This document shows, piece by piece, positions 9,501 through 16,839 of a stretch of 26,836 nt of DNA (position 1 is the first letter of the stretch; every line of letters begins with the position of its first letter). The stretch spans positions 1-26,836 of the forward strand of contig RPFO01001201.1 of the NCBI GenBank assembly GCA_009746045.1. The letters are read 5' to 3'. Source of the DNA: Mesostigma viride. Its lineage: Eukaryota > Streptophyta > Mesostigmatophyceae > Mesostigmatales > Mesostigmataceae. The notes under the pieces are model-generated. The model was not told where the DNA came from and ran no database searches. It saw only the letters and a program-made list of their open reading frames with translations. A program made the translations under genes and the position numbers.

Positions 9501-9601
9501 GGGATTGGTTTTGTCCAGTGTGCACCGCTGCGCAGTTTACCTCCCGCAGCTTGACTGCGGTCACCGCTGCCCTTGTCTTGGTACGATCGCTGTCTTCGTG
9601 A
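6482..9601 (+). CDS. pol: Reverse transcriptase-RNase H-integrase with C-terminal PHD finger
   Basis: This 1039-residue ORF has the Ty3/Gypsy Pol order. The reverse transcriptase carries the catalytic YIDD at 157-160. RNase H follows with TDWS, SSYEGEAL, VTDHQPL and NADVLSR, which supply the acidic residues. Integrase has an HHCC zinc domain (YHERYGH...CVPCART) and a DDE core of Asp672, Asp731 and Glu766. A basic C-terminal region leads to a PHD finger (970 to about 1017) with the C4-H-C3 ligand order, starting CQVCHRVDQ and ending WFCPVC. PHD fingers bind histone tails, so this one may steer integration to chromatin. The ORF's first ATG is mid-domain; the sequence just upstream in this frame (codon 6479, Pro) continues the spacer of the previous ORF, implying a -1 shift after 6479. 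Catalytic residues are intact. Confidence 0.95.
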   Translation: MFRRQHRLSQAELDFVAEQCKELEDAGIIRQSSSSYAAAVVVAPKKDAITGAWTGMRMATDLRLLNAHTPVDRYPMPRVDDVLDKISPHVKFVSSLDLRSGFHQIAVAPEDQRKLAFWGGGNLYEWVRMPFGHRNASAVFQRAMDKVLAGLPFAACYIDDVIVFSATFEEHLAHLEQVRLALEEHNMRLHPEKCKFAQRTLSFLGHQIVPGGRTPDAAKVESIVQAAVPTDVSGVRAYLGLAGYYRGYIENFSSKVKPLTELLKKGCVWAWGPAQQRAIETIKQELTSAPILRAPDYALPFVLYTDWSKVGLGAVLAQKDGDGREHVIAYASRSNNPAESRYSSYEGEALAVVWAIKHFRPYLVGRVFTLVTDHQPLQWLMTNTNLTGKLARWAMIIQEYHMTIVHRAGKDHVNADVLSRYAMPTTVDHTGARAMGAEGSSGSVVFVNAAGYAADDEEEAWWRSVEYSVADFGISDDPVRPSPFTPSKAVCAMEEGRSLSFDIDPSLQQLIAVQALLARSSLADCYTADIWLDGRVLEQVQGAVLTPTPVDWTPAQKATELNRVQHRAATYGWEDGVLYKLLGKRRVVVPPPDKRVAIVQAYHERYGHLGGNRTLSLVRTSYWWNNMRHTVAQVVASCVPCARTKANFSADHGAKELMSLPIKGLFYRWHVDLCGPFQESPDGNLYVMVCVESFSKWVELIPIADKHAATTAKHFADIITRFGAPAEVVTDQGGEFRGEFQELLDGCLIDHRRTSREHPQANGLAERLVQTVKQALRKWSLQVPESARWDRELAWIAMGYRMSPQESLATFSPYFLLFGRNPLLPTEAQVAHPEPMAFDNAQQFLVEVLARAETFKKVMPIAMNNLFIAQHRDSLRYAQRRGGAYMARQLRFRPGQYVFLRTQLKHTLDVEAGPTILRIVAIKPSGVAILEGADGSRTTDNLSNLSPCSLPNLVHDLQPHTSRRVKDAQCQVCHRVDQAESMLLCDQCNCGWHMQCLQPVVTSIPEGDWFCPVCTAAQFTSRSLTAVTAALVLVRSLSS

Positions 9602-9618
9602 TGGGGCCGGTCGCCAGC

Positions 9619-9628
9619 GAGGGGGGGA
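9619..9628 (+). promoter_or_regulatory. Polypurine tract (GAGGGGGGGA)
   Basis: A pure-purine run lies 18 bases after the pol stop. Polypurine tracts prime plus-strand DNA synthesis and lie directly before the LTR. The sequence starting at 9629 is segment A, so replication logic places the LTR start at A, not at the TGTC end of B 144 bases later. Confidence 0.75.
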
Positions 9629-9770
9629 ATCATGGGACAGGTCCTCGCCCACCCCACAGGGCATGCAGTTAAGGCAGGCACATCAGCTCAGCTCATTTGG
9701 GTTTTACCAAATTAAGCTGAGTGGCCAGCCGCCATGGTGGCGCCGGAGATTGTGGCACGCAGACGCGACA
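9629..9770 (+). repeat. Segment A copy 1 (start of the replicated LTR)
   Basis: This 142-bp sequence begins ATCATGGGACAGG and ends GCAGACGCGACA. It is repeated without a mismatch at 10909-11050. It follows the polypurine tract directly and is joined to B by the dinucleotide GC. No A copy exists at the 5' end of the element. Confidence 0.9.
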
Positions 9771-9776
9771 GCTGTC
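9767..9776. promoter_or_regulatory. Palindromic A/B junction, putative integrase attachment site
   Basis: GACAGCTGTC is a perfect 10-bp palindrome spanning the end of A, the linker GC and the start of B. The integrated ends of the element are exactly its halves without the GC: TGTC at 387 and GACA at 11050. Integrases of this class remove two bases 3' of a terminal CA. Cutting after CA on both strands here would leave 2-nt GC overhangs and give the observed ends. The site role is inferred. Confidence 0.6.
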
Positions 9777-10908
9777 ACGGACGCGCGCTATGTCATCCGG
9801 GCGCCCACTATGCACAAGACCGGTGACGTGCGCAAGGAATTTGTCTTCTACGCATTTTCGACAAAGGCTAGTGACCGGGGGGGACACTAGCACTTGCAGC
9901 ATAAGAGCGGACGAAAGTGTACGTGCACGCGCGCCGGGCCAGGCACAGCTGGGCGCGCAGCACTGACTTGAGCGGACGGCAGCACAAGTGTGCAGCGTCG
10001 AGAGGATCATACGCGTGTTAGTGGACAGCTGGAGCTGAAGCTGGACTGCTGGACTTCAACAGCGCCGAGGCTATTGACAGGCCAGGTGTCTTTGTGGTGT
10101 AGAATAGCGGGTCAACGTTATGAGGACTGGACAGAAAATGGAAAAGGACAATTTGCGGTGCGGAGCCAGATCGCTGGAATGAATGCGAAATCGCTGGCAG
10201 CCCTAAAAAGGGATTTCTTCTAGAAAGGAACGATTAGACGCAATGTTTGCTGGGCCACTCACACGCAAGGTGTGAGCGTGCAGATTGTCTGAAGGATATT
10301 ATGCTTCGACCTTGCTGGACGTGACTCAATGTCGGACATTCCCAGGGACAGAAATGCCGGAGCCTCTAGGAGATGAGATCGGCAACAGGGTAGCAATTTA
10401 GATTTGTCGGGATGCCTTCCTGCTTTTGTTGGCATGTGTGGTAGAAAGCCAGGACGGCAACTGGAATGCGGTTTCTATTCGCATGGTTCAGGCAGCAAGA
10501 TAGTTTTGGCATTCCTGGCTGGACTGACAAGTGTGGCGTGTGTCATGCGTGTGGCATGACGAATGGTTTGGTTCATAGTCGAAGAGGACTCTCACGCAGC
10601 GTGTAGTCTCTTCGAGTCTCTCGTTAGTGGCCTTCGTGTTTCTCCCTTTCCTTGGGAGCAAGGCCGGTAGCATGTCATGGAGCGCTGCCTAACTGCGGGC
10701 TCGTGAGCATGGAGTGCATCGATATTGAGACTATCAACGTGTTGTAATTGTATTAACTTTCTCAATAAATTCCGCATGTGCGGCTTCATCATCAGACTGT
10801 GCAAAGTGTGTGTTTGAAAGCATTATTCTATAGCAGGGGAGGCAATAAGGTGGTTATCAGGCACGAGGGACAGTTCCTTGTCCTCGGCTGAGAGCCCTCC
10901 TTTCTTTA
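9773..10908 (+). repeat. 3' terminal repeat (B copy 2)
   Basis: This is the second 1136-bp B copy, at a constant offset of 9386 from the first. It is preceded by A-GC and followed directly by A again. It carries the same potential polyadenylation signals (AATAAA near 10763) that would end the genomic transcript, and the same self-primer sequence at 10603-10616. Confidence 0.9.
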
Positions 10909-11050
10909 ATCATGGGACAGGTCCTCGCCCACCCCACAGGGCATGCAGTTAAGGCAGGCACATCAGCTCAGCTCATTTGGGTTTTACCAAATTAAGCTGA
11001 GTGGCCAGCCGCCATGGTGGCGCCGGAGATTGTGGCACGCAGACGCGACA
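10909..11050 (+). repeat. Segment A copy 2 (3' end of the integrated element)
   Basis: This copy is identical to 9629-9770. B and A are joined end to end with no extra or missing base (the B end at 10908 matches the B end before the primer-binding site). It ends GCGACA and is followed by the CCCC duplication, so it forms the right terminus of the integrated element. Confidence 0.9.
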
Positions 11051-11054
11051 CCCC
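11051..11054. repeat. Right target-site duplication of the Gypsy element (CCCC)
   Basis: This is the partner of 383-386. The flanking base differs on each side (G before the left copy, G after the right copy), so the duplication is four bases. Confidence 0.8.
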
Positions 11055-12360
11055 GCCTTGGTCTGCCGGAGCTGGAGGTAGGTCGGCCATAGCTCCCGTC
11101 GCCGTTGTTGCTGCGCCAGGGTCAAGTCGTCATCAAGGGTGCATGAAGAGAGTCTTCTCGAGCCGCTTGCGGCGTCTGAGAAAAGAAATCTTGTCCGCCG
11201 GGGTCTTAAAGGTGAGAAGGAGCGGGGGCGGCCCTGCCTTACCCCGCGCGCGGGGAAGGCGGTGGGCGGCCAGCTCGATCTCACCAGTAAGGCCCATGCG
11301 ATCAAGGATTTCTCTCTCAAAAGCACGCGCAAGCTTCTCGGAATTCTTACCTTCCTCCATCTTGAGATTCTTGACAATGACGTTGAGGCTGCGCTTGGCG
11401 AGCTCGGCCTCCTCGCGGAGGTCAAGCGTCTGCCGTTGAAGCTGGGCTGCGACGGCGGAGGTGGTGGAGGTGGTGTGTTGCTTAAGCATGTCCGCCCAGG
11501 TGGTGATGGGAGGAGCATCGCCGGCCAGGCCAGCCGGGGCTGGCTTGGCGGCAATGTCCTTCACCGCCTGGGCGGTGAGGCCTGCGGTGTTCTGCAGAAC
11601 CTCGATAGCAATGGCGTTGTCCTTAAGACGCTGGTCGATGTCGCGGAGCTGGGCGGTGATGGAGTCGGTGGAGGCGGAGGGGGGGGGGGGTGGAGGCGAG
11701 GAGGGCGGCGGTGGCGGTGGGGATGGTGGGGAGCTCAGCAGCCAGCGTGCCGCCAATTGCCGCCACATCTGCAGCAATGGGCGTCACGTGCTGTGAGAGG
11801 GCGGCGTGGAGGTGGTGGACGAAGGTGGATTCGGTAATGGGGGCGGAGTGCAGAAGGTCCTCGGCCGAGCGCTTAGTGAGGGTAAAGAGAGCTGCGAGGT
11901 GAAGGCGGGGGCGAGACCAGCCGGCCAGGTTGGTGTCGACGCGGTCTGATACGCAGTGGGAATACCGGCCGTCAACTCCGTTGCGAAAAAAGTGGGTGTT
12001 GGAATGGAGTTGCTGGCACAGGGCCAGCAGTGAGGCGTGTGACCCGTAAAACACGAGCTCCAGTATCTTGATGGGTGGCATGTCGAAAAAGGCAGGCCTG
12101 TTGACGTCGAAGGTGGTAAAGAGCCTATCGACGTCAAAATCACGCTCAGACCAGCCAGGTTCGCCTGGGCGACTGCGCTTTGGGTCAGGCGATGCAGAGG
12201 GCGAGGAGAGCCCGGGAGGGTTCTGGGCGACCACCAGTGCGCGACTAGTGTCACCACTGCCTTCCGGCCCTGATGGCAAAGCTGCAGCCGGAGCTGCAGA
12301 TGTATTTTCATTGCCGAGCGCAGCCGTCAGGCTGCGTTGCGTCGATGGGCGTTTGCTCAT
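11051..12360 (-). pseudogene. LINE-1-type ORF1 protein, frameshifted and interrupted
   Basis: This minus-strand gene starts at an ATG at 12360 (MSKRPSTQRSLTAALG) and would encode about 470 residues with its tail at 382-272. After a low-complexity, Pro-rich linker come a coiled-coil-like stretch (ITAQLRDIDQRLKDNAIAIEVLQ) and a region resembling the L1 ORF1p RNA-binding domain: RSLNVIVKNLKMEEG, ELAAHRLPRARG and ISFLRRRKRLEKT. A C-terminal block follows (LDDDLTLAQQQRRRELWPTY). L1 ORF1 proteins bind LINE RNA. Two frameshifts are present, one at a C12 run on the coding strand (11679-11690) and one near 11146, and the Gypsy element splits the end. No ORF2 is visible in the window for this copy. A non-LINE gene with the same domain is possible but less likely. 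Confidence 0.65.
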
Positions 12361-12579
12361 CGTATATTGCGTAATAGCGTCGGAAAATTATATCAGCATG
12401 TGCGTCTTAGAAAGACGAAGCGATTGTGATATTCACGACTAAATTCGGTGCTCAAACGTGAAAGTTATGAGCGCCGCCGTCAGCCATGGCTACCTCGTGG
12501 CTCGTTATAGACATGGGATGGTGTGTAGGAATGTCAAGGAGACAACCAACGCAGGGCAGAAATGTAATGGGATGGTGTG

Positions 12580-12624
12580 CAGTAATTAATTAATTAATTA
12601 ATAGACACGTGACTGCGTCACGTG
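12580..12624. repeat. TTAA-type tetranucleotide run and a CACGTG inverted repeat
   Basis: A short run of TAAT/ATTA units is followed at 12606-12624 by CACGTGAC-TGC-GTCACGTG, an 8-bp inverted repeat with a G-box hexamer on both arms. A similar pairing of a TTAA run with ACACGTG recurs at 21961-21993, which suggests a shared repeat family rather than a promoter. Confidence 0.45.
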
Positions 12625-12782
12625 ACCATAAGTCTTCAGTGGGAGGGGAACATGGGATGGAATGGATGGTATAAGCTATCTAGGTCCTAGTTACAGGGGT
12701 GTGGGCACCGCGGCCCGAATCGCTATGATGGTGTGTAGTAATGTAGCTATATCTCAAGGAGACAAAATACCTAGTTCCTAGT

Positions 12783-13162
12783 TACATTAAAATTAAATTG
12801 TAACATATCTCCGTGGGGAGAATATGTAACACATGTCCCTGAGATACATCCAGATGTTGCTGGACAACCTACTGGTCCCAGCCCAGTTTGAATACCGCAT
12901 CCACTCTCTGTCCCTTCTTTGGACTGCCATGCAGAACAAGACGCGGTGGCAGAGGATTGTCAAGGCTCACACGCCCGACCCTGTGGGCAAGCCACCTCCC
13001 CCCAAGAGGAGGAGGCGTTTTGATGAGTAGGGTAGTTAGGATTTTTCTAGACTAGATAGATAGGATAGTCCGATTACGCGGCTCTTTCCACTCCACCACC
13101 CATCAAGGAATATGTGCTACATGATCTCCCAACGGAGGCATGTTATAATTTAATTTAATGTC
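12783..13162. mobile_element. Small inverted-repeat unit containing a short ORF
   Basis: About 52 bp at 12783-12834 match the reverse complement of 13112-13162 with eight or so mismatches and one gap. The arms contain the core CCGTTGGGAG or a variant of it. The unit is about 380 bp and includes the ORF at 12833-13030. The same core recurs near 22003 and 23651. It may be a small non-autonomous DNA element, but I could not define a target-site duplication. Confidence 0.4.
12833..13030 (+). CDS. Unrecognised small ORF with a Pro-Lys-Arg C-terminus
   Basis: The frame encodes about 65 residues from a non-ATG codon; the first ATG in frame is at 12857. Its end reads YRIHSLSLLWTAMQNKTRWQ and later VGKPPPPKRRRRFDE. 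A clearly related C-terminus occurs on the minus strand near 23393-23530 (SVPMQNKKRWK and VGKPPPPKRKGRFGE). Two diverged copies with a conserved reading frame suggest a real protein tail from a repeat family. The basic end could be a nuclear-localisation or nucleic-acid-binding tail. I do not recognise the family, and the N-terminal part is missing or in another exon. Confidence 0.35.
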   Translation: MSLRYIQMLLDNLLVPAQFEYRIHSLSLLWTAMQNKTRWQRIVKAHTPDPVGKPPPPKRRRRFDE

Positions 13163-13179
13163 CCTGAGAAGGGGCATAT

Positions 13180-13208
13180 GGCCTGCGCTGGTTGTCTACT
13201 TGATATGG
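13180..13208. repeat. Dispersed 29-bp repeat, second copy at 21720-21748
   Basis: A 29-bp sequence starting GGCCTGCGCTGGTTGTCT and ending TTGATATGG occurs here and at 21720-21748 with one mismatch. Both lie beside other repeat debris. It is probably an edge of a dispersed repeat family. Confidence 0.5.
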
Positions 13209-13226
13209 TTTTTAATACATTCTAGG

Positions 13227-13460
13227 CTACAACCTGCATGGGGTCGCCTGCCAGGGCTTGTGGTCGACATAGATGACCGCCCACCTCCAGTATAACGGCT
13301 TCTTCCCTGCCGCTGCCTGCCGGAGCCAGAGGTAGGTCGGCCGTAGCTCCCGTCGCCGTTGTAGCTGCGCCATGTCAAGTCGTCGTCCAATGTGTAGGGA
13401 GTCCTCTTGAGCCGCTTGCGACGTTTGAGGAATAGAAGCTTGTCCTGTCGCACACCGTAC
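13227..13460 (-). pseudogene. Second LINE ORF1 C-terminal fragment
   Basis: The minus strand encodes, with at least one frameshift, DKLLFLKRRKRLKRTPYTLD, then LQRRRELRPTYLWLRQ, then LYWRWAVIYVDHKPWQ and a TAG at 13229-13227. These match the ORF1 tail at 11051-11200 and 272-382 block by block. It is an isolated, diverged fragment without the rest of the LINE. Its left edge carries a short sequence (13210-13238) that recurs near 23700-23730. Confidence 0.7.
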
Positions 13461-13539
13461 CATAACGTCTGACTGAGGCGGAGATATGTGCCTTTTTGTC
13501 CGACCATTGTGAGATATTTGTGGAGTGCCGTCCACTTGG

Positions 13540-14460
13540 AATTGGCGGCGGTGGTTGTATTGGTCCGAGCCCTATTCGCTGAGATTTTTACAGCACACGT
13601 GGCTGTGGATTGTAGCTCAACGGCACTTTTGGCAGTATGGACTGCACCGTGTGTGTTTCAGCAGGTTGTGTCACACTGGCTTGTGCGACGACGGTTCGTC
13701 AATGGTTTGGCTGCAATAGTTCCAGCATATTGACAATTGACAGCAATGCATTATGTGCCGATTTGTGAATGTCGGCACTGCCCACAGCTTGTCGTCTTGC
13801 ATGACGGCTGGCTAGGCTATAAAAGGAGAAACGAGCAGCTTTGTTGGACGTTGTTCGTTTCAGTTCTTCACTCACAACGTAGTTTTATGTTGTCGCCATG
13901 TGATGCACTAGGTGAACAACCCGGGTGCGGCCTCCGACATGGTCGCATTTGTGGTTCTTGTCATGAGAGGGACATGTTCAATGATGGAAAGAGTCGGGGC
14001 AATGTGTCATCTAAGGACGTGTGCTTGGGTTGGATACCCAGACAACGTTGGTGAGGATTCTAGGGTTCATGTAGCCGGGCTGGTTTTGGGGGCTCAAGAG
14101 AAATAGGTCTCCTCCCATCTTTTGCAGGAGGGCAGGTCGTAAAATAGCCAAGGTCGGCTATGTCGGATACTGCCAGCTAGCTCAAGCACTAGATAGGCCA
14201 TTGGCTGGAATTCGGAATTGGCTGAACCAGTCTTTCTTCATGTGATGGTTGCCACTCCGTAAATTGATATATTCTTTCAATGTCAGAATCATTGTTGTAA
14301 CAAAAGCAAGGATGACTCACATCGGGCAGATTAGGTAGCCAACATAGGACGGAGAGTGGGTGCATGCTGTGACGCACCACTCATCCTCTTCCCACCCTTA
14401 TTAACTGAAACGAACAACCGTGCAACGGGTTATACCTGACCTGCCCATGGAGACTTCGGA
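13540..14460. other. Non-coding stretch with a TATA-like site; no gene recognised
   Basis: I see no convincing reading frame here, only short frames of up to about 105 codons with no recognised motif. A good TATA box (CTATAAAAGG) lies at 13817-13826 and an initiator-like TCAGTTC at 13860-13866. A 16-bp inverted repeat links 13850-13865 with 14403-14418, so this may be a small unclassified repeat rather than a gene promoter. Confidence 0.4.
13817..13866 (+). promoter_or_regulatory. Possible core promoter (TATA box and initiator)
   Basis: TATAAAA at 13818-13824 is followed by TCAGTTC with its A at 13862. The spacing, about 44 bases, is longer than the typical 30. No recognised gene follows, so the call rests on sequence alone. 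Confidence 0.25.
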
Positions 14461-14469
14461 GATTTAAAT

Positions 14470-15336
14470 TTTAAGTTTGGCGGAACAGGCAGAAATTTTA
14501 TGGGTCGACAGGCCTGCCCAGTGGGCCAGCGCAGCCACACAGCGACTACAATCACTACATATATGCGTGCACCCGACGTCTACCCTGACCGACCTCGATC
14601 CCCCACCGCGCGGCCTCCAGGGTGCGGTAATTGCCCGTTGCCGCCGCTTTCTGCAGGGGGACTGGGAGGGGCTGTTTGGCGTGCCGCCCCCGCGCACGGC
14701 CCGGCTGTCGGGGGAGGTCTCCTTCTCGAGCGGGTGGCCGCCGACGTCATCCGCCTCGTCCGCGAAGGGCAGCTCAGCCGGGCCATGACCCGCTTGGAAA
14801 TGGCCAAGCTGGCCCCAGCCAATGCGGCTACCCTGGCGGCCTTGGAGGCTCTTCACCCTGCGGAGCCCGGATTCCAGCTGCCCCGCGTGTCGGACCCCCT
14901 GCCGGCCCCCCTCCGGCTGGACCGCGACTGCTTCCTGGAGGTGATGCGACGGTGCGGTCCCGCGGGCTTCCTCTACCGGGCCGTCGGGCTGGCGCTACGA
15001 GCACTTGGAGGTCCTGGTGGGGCATGGGGGCGAGGACATTCTCTTTGACACCCACATTGACCTGGCGGCTGGTCGCGTTCCTCCCGCTGCGCGCGAGTGG
15101 TTAGCGGGCGCTCGCCTCCTCGCTCTGCTCAAGGGTGTCTTGCCCCCCCCGACGGAGGGCAAGGTGCGCCCGATCGCCTGCGGTGAGGTGCTCCGCAAGC
15201 TCGTGGGCAAAGTGATCTGCCGCCAAAAGGTGCCCGAGCTCCGTGCCTTTTTCTGCCCGCCCCTCGCAGCGGGTGAGACCTCGGTGGCGGCCCAGCTGGG
15301 GGTGACGACTCCAGGCGGGGCGGATATCCTCATCCA
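14470..15336 (+). pseudogene. LINE reverse transcriptase, 5' part (split by the TIR element)
   Basis: This is the left part of a decayed non-LTR reverse transcriptase. The frame changes at about 14725 and again at about 14990, so it is not intact. Visible blocks are GLQGAVIARCRRFLQGDWEG, VAADVIRLVREGQLSRAMTR, ALEALHPAEPG, and the RT entry block GKVRPIACGEVLRKLVGK followed by VTTPGGADILIH. The last codon is cut after CA at 15336 and the reading frame resumes at 26320 beyond the inserted element. No endonuclease domain is seen upstream, so the copy is probably 5'-truncated near 14460. The RT style (PIACGEVLRKLVGK with QQGEPLGP in the right half) is common in algal and protist LINEs. The exact clade cannot be settled by eye. 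Confidence 0.8.
15335..15336. repeat. Left CA duplication at the TIR element
   Basis: CA lies directly before the terminal inverted repeat and again at 26318-26319 directly after it. Keeping one CA and removing the element restores the LINE codon series ILIHSVQAYLEAHP. This supports a 2-bp target-site duplication. Confidence 0.65.
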
Positions 15337-15392
15337 CACTATACTTTTCGTCCGAGGGTAGTAAAAATGATCCGAGGCGTAAATTACGAGGT
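15337..15392 (+). repeat. Left terminal inverted repeat (56 bp)
   Basis: It is a perfect reverse complement of 26262-26317. It begins CACTATACTTTTCGTCCGAG and ends TTACGAGGT. The two ends diverge immediately inside, which sets the repeat length. Confidence 0.95.
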
Positions 15393-15480
15393 GGCAATTT
15401 ACGGCACAGACTACGTATACCGTTTGTATAAGAGTTCGGATCTTTCTCGTAAGCTACGAGTTAGATCCGAGGTAAGATCC

Positions 15481-15645
15481 GACGTCGTAATTTACGAGGT
15501 AGTAATTTACGAGGTAGTAATTTACGAGGTAGTAATTTACGAGGTAGTAATGTACGAGGTAGTAATGTACGAGGTAGTAATTTACGAGGTAGTAAGGTAC
15601 GAGGTAGTAATTTGCGAGGTAGTAATTTACGAGTTGGTAATTTAC
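15481..15645 (+). repeat. Subterminal array of a 15-bp motif, about 11 copies
   Basis: The motif GAGGTAGTAATTTAC is repeated in tandem with single-base variants (AATGTAC, AAGGTAC, AATTTGC). The last 15 bases of the terminal inverted repeat contain the related GTAAATTACGAGGT. Such subterminal arrays are transposase-binding sites in CACTA elements. The open frame running through the array (EVVIYEVV) is a by-product of the 15-bp period. Confidence 0.85.
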
Positions 15646-16370
15646 GATCCCGGTACTCGGTCCCGTAGGTTACGACGTCGTATGCTTCTCGCGTACACTA
15701 CCGGTACTACAATCATGTCGCTATGTCGTTCTGAATTGCAGTACGCATGTCACTTATCAGAATTTCACTTTGATTTCACTTATCATTTCGGTCAACCTAA
15801 CCCCTAACACCCATTTACCCGGGGGAAAAAAATGAATGGCATTTGCAGCAAGGCTCATGCAAGACGAGTTCCTATTTCATAAAAAATTTCATTATTAAAT
15901 GCAGGATTACATGTCATGCACAAAAATCCAACGCCTTCACAGAAAATAGCATATCAAGTCTTCTGACGACAATATCAAGTCAATATCAAATTCGTGGCTT
16001 CTCTTCGTGGCTTGAAATACTGTTTCCATGCGGTGCTTAGGACAGCTCCGGGGATGTCGGCACCGCACAGAAGCTCCATCCGGGAGCAAGTGCGCCGGGG
16101 GAAGATGTTGTACATCCAGAGCTCGATATGTGCGGGAAGCCGTCGTGTTGGAAACCGAGGTGTCTGCACATAATTCCGCGCGCAGGCAGCTTGTGCCTTT
16201 ACGGGGGAAGACCTGCGACACAAAAACCGTGTCCGGACAATGCAATACGGAGAAATGGCAACGGCAGATGGAGTCGGCTAAGGCCGCTTGTAAGGAAAGT
16301 GATTTTTAATGCACGAATAAATGTATAATGCATGCTACATCGCCATCGCTTGGGCGGTGAAAAGACAAGG
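15646..16370. other. Element interior without a recognised gene
   Basis: Overlapping short frames exist on both strands around 15940-16310. The minus frame has a protein-like stretch (PAHIELWMYNIFPRRTC), and the plus frame is Cys/Arg-rich. Neither can be matched to a family by eye. If the element has transposase exons on the left, this is one place to look. Confidence 0.3.
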
Positions 16371-16600
16371 ACCAACCACATGCCCCCACCTACCCTTCGT
16401 GCATCCCGCCCTTGACGAGGCACAACCATGTGCCCCCACCTACCCTTTGTGCGTCCCTCCCTTGACAAGAAACAAGCACGTGCACCTATCTAACCTTTGT
16501 GCATCCCTTCCTTGGCAAGGAACAAGCACACCCACCCACCTACTCCACATGCATCCCTCCCTTGACAAGGAACAAGCACGATCACCCAGCTACCCACTAG
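16371..16600. repeat. 50-bp minisatellite, about 4.5 copies
   Basis: The unit contains CCACCTACCCTTTGTGCATCC then CTTGACAAGGAACAAGCAC. The CTTGAC/CTTGGC landmark recurs at 16411, 16461, 16511 and 16561, a period of exactly 50. Copies differ by several substitutions. Confidence 0.85.
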
Positions 16601-16839
16601 CACGGCAGCAAGGCAGACCTTACAATGGCAAGTGATGTTTATCGGTAGAAACTGTTAGACAACTAGCAAACGAGCCAGCCGGTGAAGAGCAAGGCACGCA
16701 TGCAAGGAATTTGTCGTTGCCTATGTCTACGCTTGTGTTTGTCACTGCAGTTGAAATCTGCATTTGCATCAGCAGGCCCGATCGAACCCCATGTCGCCAC
16801 CCGCATTTCCACTTATACTTCACGGCCCCTTATTCTTCT

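Larger units (their letters stand above)
387..11050 (+). mobile_element. Ty3/Gypsy retrotransposon with DNA methyltransferase and permuted terminal repeats
   Basis: This is a 10,664-bp plus-strand element with Gag, protease-methyltransferase and RT-RNase H-integrase-PHD reading frames. The order RT-RNase H-integrase and the integrase sequence place it in Ty3/Gypsy (Metaviridae). Its termini are TGTC...GACA, flanked by CCCC duplications. Terminal repeats are arranged B (387-1522), genes, A (9629-9770), GC, B (9773-10908), A (10909-11050). The two B copies have the same length and differ at three positions I could find (near 400, 460 and 820), and the two A copies are identical, so the insertion is recent. 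Three frame changes in the coding region may be programmed shifts, mutations or base-calling errors. It sits antisense inside a LINE ORF1. Confidence 0.93.

Noticed and set aside
15481-15645. CRISPR-like array
   Set aside because: Units are contiguous without unique spacers, and the context is a eukaryotic transposon end.
15367-15807. 146-codon frame with EVVIYEVV repeats
   Set aside because: It is the translation of the 15-bp subterminal DNA motif and starts within the terminal inverted repeat.
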